Program-made: the position numbers and the translations under genes | Shown here: in pieces, positions 4,987 through 6,153 of the stretch | How the letters are laid out: each line of letters begins with the position of its first letter | Position numbering within the stretch: the first letter of the stretch is position 1 | The notes under the pieces: model-generated | Database searches by the model: none | What the model was told of the DNA's origin: nothing | What the model saw: the letters and a program-made list of their open reading frames with translations, nothing else | NCBI GenBank assembly: GCA_020438525.1 | Contig: JAGQUL010000181.1 | Location: forward strand, 1 to 6,153 | Source of the DNA: Thermoleophilia bacterium | Lineage (GTDB): Bacteria; Actinomycetota; Thermoleophilia; Gaiellales; SKUG01 | Direction of reading: 5' to 3' | Length of the DNA stretch: 6,153 bases

Positions 4987-5790
4987 ATGAACGTCGACGG
5001 CGTCGTCGCTGCTGCTGCGCGAACGAGCACCATGGGCACCGCGCCCGTGTCGCCCGTGGTGCGCGACGGCGACGACGCCGGGGCGTACGTCGGCGGCTCC
5101 CCGTCATCGAGCGCCGCGGATGCCGCGGGGCAGTCGGCGCTCGACCAGCCGCTGTCGATCGAGCTGATCGGTGGTGATGCGACCGACGTCGCCGACATGC
5201 ACGCGATCGCGTCGCGGTCCGGCCTCGCGCTCGAGGTCTCCCGCAACGGGGACCCGTCACCGGATGACGTGCTCAGGCAGCTCGACAGCCCGATCGACAC
5301 GTCGTCCCGCGACCGGATGGAGGCGCTGCGCGACCGGCTTCGAGAGCTGCTGCGGACCGGCACCGGCGCCCCCGACAGGATCATCAAGCGCCTCGACGGG
5401 CTCGACCACCTGATCGAGGCCGCCCGCAAGCAGGAGGAGCGGCAGCGCTTCCTCAAGAAGCTGATGCAGATGCTCCTGATGGGCGTGCTCACGCCCGAGG
5501 TGATCTCGATGGCCAAGTCGCTCGGCCTCGTGAAGTTCCTCAAGCAGGCGATCGAGTCGCTCGCTCGCCGCAGGATGTTCAACCCGAACCAGCTCGCCGC
5601 GATCGCAGCGTTGCTCGGACAGGCAGGCATCTCGGTCCCGCTCGTCAGCACGATGGTCGCCCAGCACGACTACGATGCGGAGGCCGCCAGGACCGCTGCC
5701 TGCCTGCTGCGCGGCGTCGATCCGGGCGTCGGCGAACGTGGGCGACAGGTCCGTGTCGCGTCCGCGCTGCTTGCTCCGACAGGCCGGTGA
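4987..5790 (+). CDS. Hypothetical helical protein, 267 aa, with hydrophobic/amphipathic core and shared MVA-Y motif
   Basis: I do not recognise this protein. The ATG at 4987 was preferred over GTG 4792 and ATG 4816 because GGGAG (4971-4975) lies upstream, 11 nt away, and the more upstream codons have atypical third positions. Residues 1-53 are low-complexity (Ala, Ser, Gly, Asp). Residues 56-88 look like a small folded segment ([20 protein letters not shown]). Residues 90-155 are charged helices ([35 protein letters not shown]). Residues 156-191 are Leu/Met-rich and amphipathic or membrane-active ([19 protein letters not shown], then [15 protein letters not shown]). Residues 198-223 are again helical. 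[14 protein letters not shown] (221-234) matches the neighbours' motif, but a 33-residue tail follows with looser codon use and one Cys (239). It has no Sec signal. A translocator-like or membrane-binding component is conceivable but unproven. Confidence 0.75.
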   Translation: MNVDGVVAAAARTSTMGTAPVSPVVRDGDDAGAYVGGSPSSSAADAAGQSALDQPLSIELIGGDATDVADMHAIASRSGLALEVSRNGDPSPDDVLRQLDSPIDTSSRDRMEALRDRLRELLRTGTGAPDRIIKRLDGLDHLIEAARKQEERQRFLKKLMQMLLMGVLTPEVISMAKSLGLVKFLKQAIESLARRRMFNPNQLAAIAALLGQAGISVPLVSTMVAQHDYDAEAARTAACLLRGVDPGVGERGRQVRVASALLAPTGR

Positions 5791-5825
5791 CCCGCCCGAT
5801 CCGCGCAGGAGATCGCGCGATCCCG

Positions 5826-5831
5826 TAGAAT
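5826..5831 (+). promoter_or_regulatory. -10-like element TAGAAT of the rpsO promoter
   Basis: TAGAAT matches the sigma-70-type -10 consensus in five of six bases and stands out in this GC-rich DNA. It lies 36 bases after the stop of the 267-aa gene. Transcription would start near 5838, giving an rpsO leader of about 158 nt. No convincing -35 is seen 16-18 bases upstream. No intrinsic terminator separates the preceding gene, so read-through may also occur. Confidence 0.45.
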
Positions 5832-5837
5832 CACGCC

Positions 5838-5995
5838 AACGGCCCCCGACGGGCCCTGCCGCCGCGAGTTCGCGGACGCGTGAGAGCAGCCCCTGGCGGG
5901 CGAGCATCGACCACGTGCCGGCAGGAGCGCGTCGACGGGCGACACGCCAGCGAAGCCGACGGATCGGCTTCCGACCTGACACGAAGGAACACCAG
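5838..5995 (+). promoter_or_regulatory. Structured rpsO leader, candidate S15 autoregulatory region
   Basis: Bacterial rpsO mRNAs are often controlled by S15 binding to their own leader; this is established for several phyla with unrelated RNA structures. Here three stems can be seen: GGCCC/GGGCC (5841-5845 with 5851-5855), CCGCG/CGCGG with loop AGTT (5862-5866 with 5871-5875), and the strong stem at 5952-5971. The Shine-Dalgarno AAGGA (5984-5988) follows, 7 nt before the GTG. I did not match it to a named leader class, so regulation is inferred. Confidence 0.4.
5952..5971 (+). other. Perfect 8-bp hairpin upstream of the rpsO ribosome binding site
   Basis: GAAGCCGA (5952-5959) pairs without mismatch with TCGGCTTC (5964-5971) around the tetraloop CGGA. 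It ends 12 nt before the Shine-Dalgarno. The loop CGGA is also complementary to TCCG at 5970-5973, so an alternative fold is possible. A stable stem directly before the RBS is the best candidate for a translational control element in this leader. Confidence 0.5.
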
Positions 5996-6153
5996 GTGCT
6001 CACCAAGGACCAGAAGGCCAAGATCGTCAAGAAGTACGGCAAGGGCGACAAGCCCGACCCCGGCGCCACCGAGGTGCAGGTTGCACTGCTCACCGAGCGG
6101 ATCAACTACCTCACCGACCACCTCAAGCAGCACAAGCACGACCACCACTCGCG
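5996..6153 (+). CDS. rpsO: Ribosomal protein S15, N-terminal part (cut by window end)
   Basis: The first 52 codons encode the N-terminal half of S15, the 30S protein that binds the 16S rRNA central domain early in assembly. The stretches [19 protein letters not shown] and HKHDHHSR match the family's conserved QVALLTxRI...LTxHLxxHxxDHHSR signature. The GTG start is supported by AAGGA (5984-5988), 7 nt upstream. The usual loop around DTGSPE is changed here to [11 protein letters not shown], with about two or three extra residues. The C-terminal half lies beyond the window; the gene is partial only because of the window edge. pnp often follows rpsO but cannot be seen here. Confidence 0.95.
   Translation, partial: MLTKDQKAKIVKKYGKGDKPDPGATEVQVALLTERINYLTDHLKQHKHDHHS

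Noticed and set aside
3660..5651. A 663-codon open frame on the minus strand across the cassette
   Set aside because: It runs antisense through three plus-strand genes that have good RBSs and G/C third positions. Its translation is Ser/Arg-rich with no recognisable domain, and in very GC-rich DNA such open antisense frames are expected.
3669..5790. T7SS (ESX) export substrates
   Set aside because: There is no WxG motif, and the Tyr in the shared motif is not followed by the YxxxD/E spacing. None of the proteins is a WXG100-like hairpin.
3322..5790. Mobile element or prophage insertion between ribF and rpsO
   Set aside because: There is no integrase, transposase, tRNA target, terminal inverted repeat or shift in base composition. 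The genes match host GC use.
1..6153. tRNA, rRNA or CRISPR array
   Set aside because: No cloverleaf, conserved rRNA stretch or regularly spaced repeat array was seen on either strand.

Overview
The window is GC-rich, and third codon positions are almost always G or C. Its gene content points to a high-GC Actinomycetota-type bacterium, possibly of the Thermoleophilia. The class is an inference from base composition, the truB-ribF-rpsO gene order and the style of the unknown proteins; no rRNA or other decisive marker is present.

Layout. (1) Positions 20-1210, minus strand: a divergent PlsC-like acyltransferase with a long N-terminal helical region. (2) Positions 1211-1305: a short divergent intergenic region with a possible promoter for truB. 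(3) Positions 1306-3213, plus strand: one uninterrupted reading frame encoding a complete TruB (tRNA pseudouridine-55 synthase) followed by a complete RibF (riboflavin kinase / FAD synthetase). The joining linker reads like a former intergenic spacer and carries a strong Shine-Dalgarno sequence and a GTG codon exactly at the RibF start. (4) Positions 3322-5790: four unrecognised plus-strand genes (76, 101, 202 and 267 aa). Most have a clear Shine-Dalgarno sequence, and they are separated by unusually long, repeat- and hairpin-rich leaders of 116-277 bases. (5) Positions 5826-6153: a promoter-like TAGAAT, a structured leader of about 160 nt and the start of rpsO (ribosomal protein S15), cut off by the window edge.

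How the parts fit. truB, ribF and rpsO belong to the widespread bacterial translation cluster (rbfA-truB-ribF-rpsO-pnp). Here the usually short ribF-rpsO gap is replaced by about 2.6 kb holding the four unknown genes. Three of them (3669-3974, 4101-4709, 4987-5790) share a motif near the C-terminus, [S/T]MVA-x(2,3)-Y-x-A, and have low-complexity Ala/Ser/Thr/Gly-rich N-termini. They otherwise look different: one is low-complexity, one is a charged coiled coil, and one is helical with an amphipathic/hydrophobic core. A shared terminal tag on otherwise unlike neighbours suggests one undescribed multi-protein system, for example co-exported or co-assembled components. The function is not visible in the sequence.
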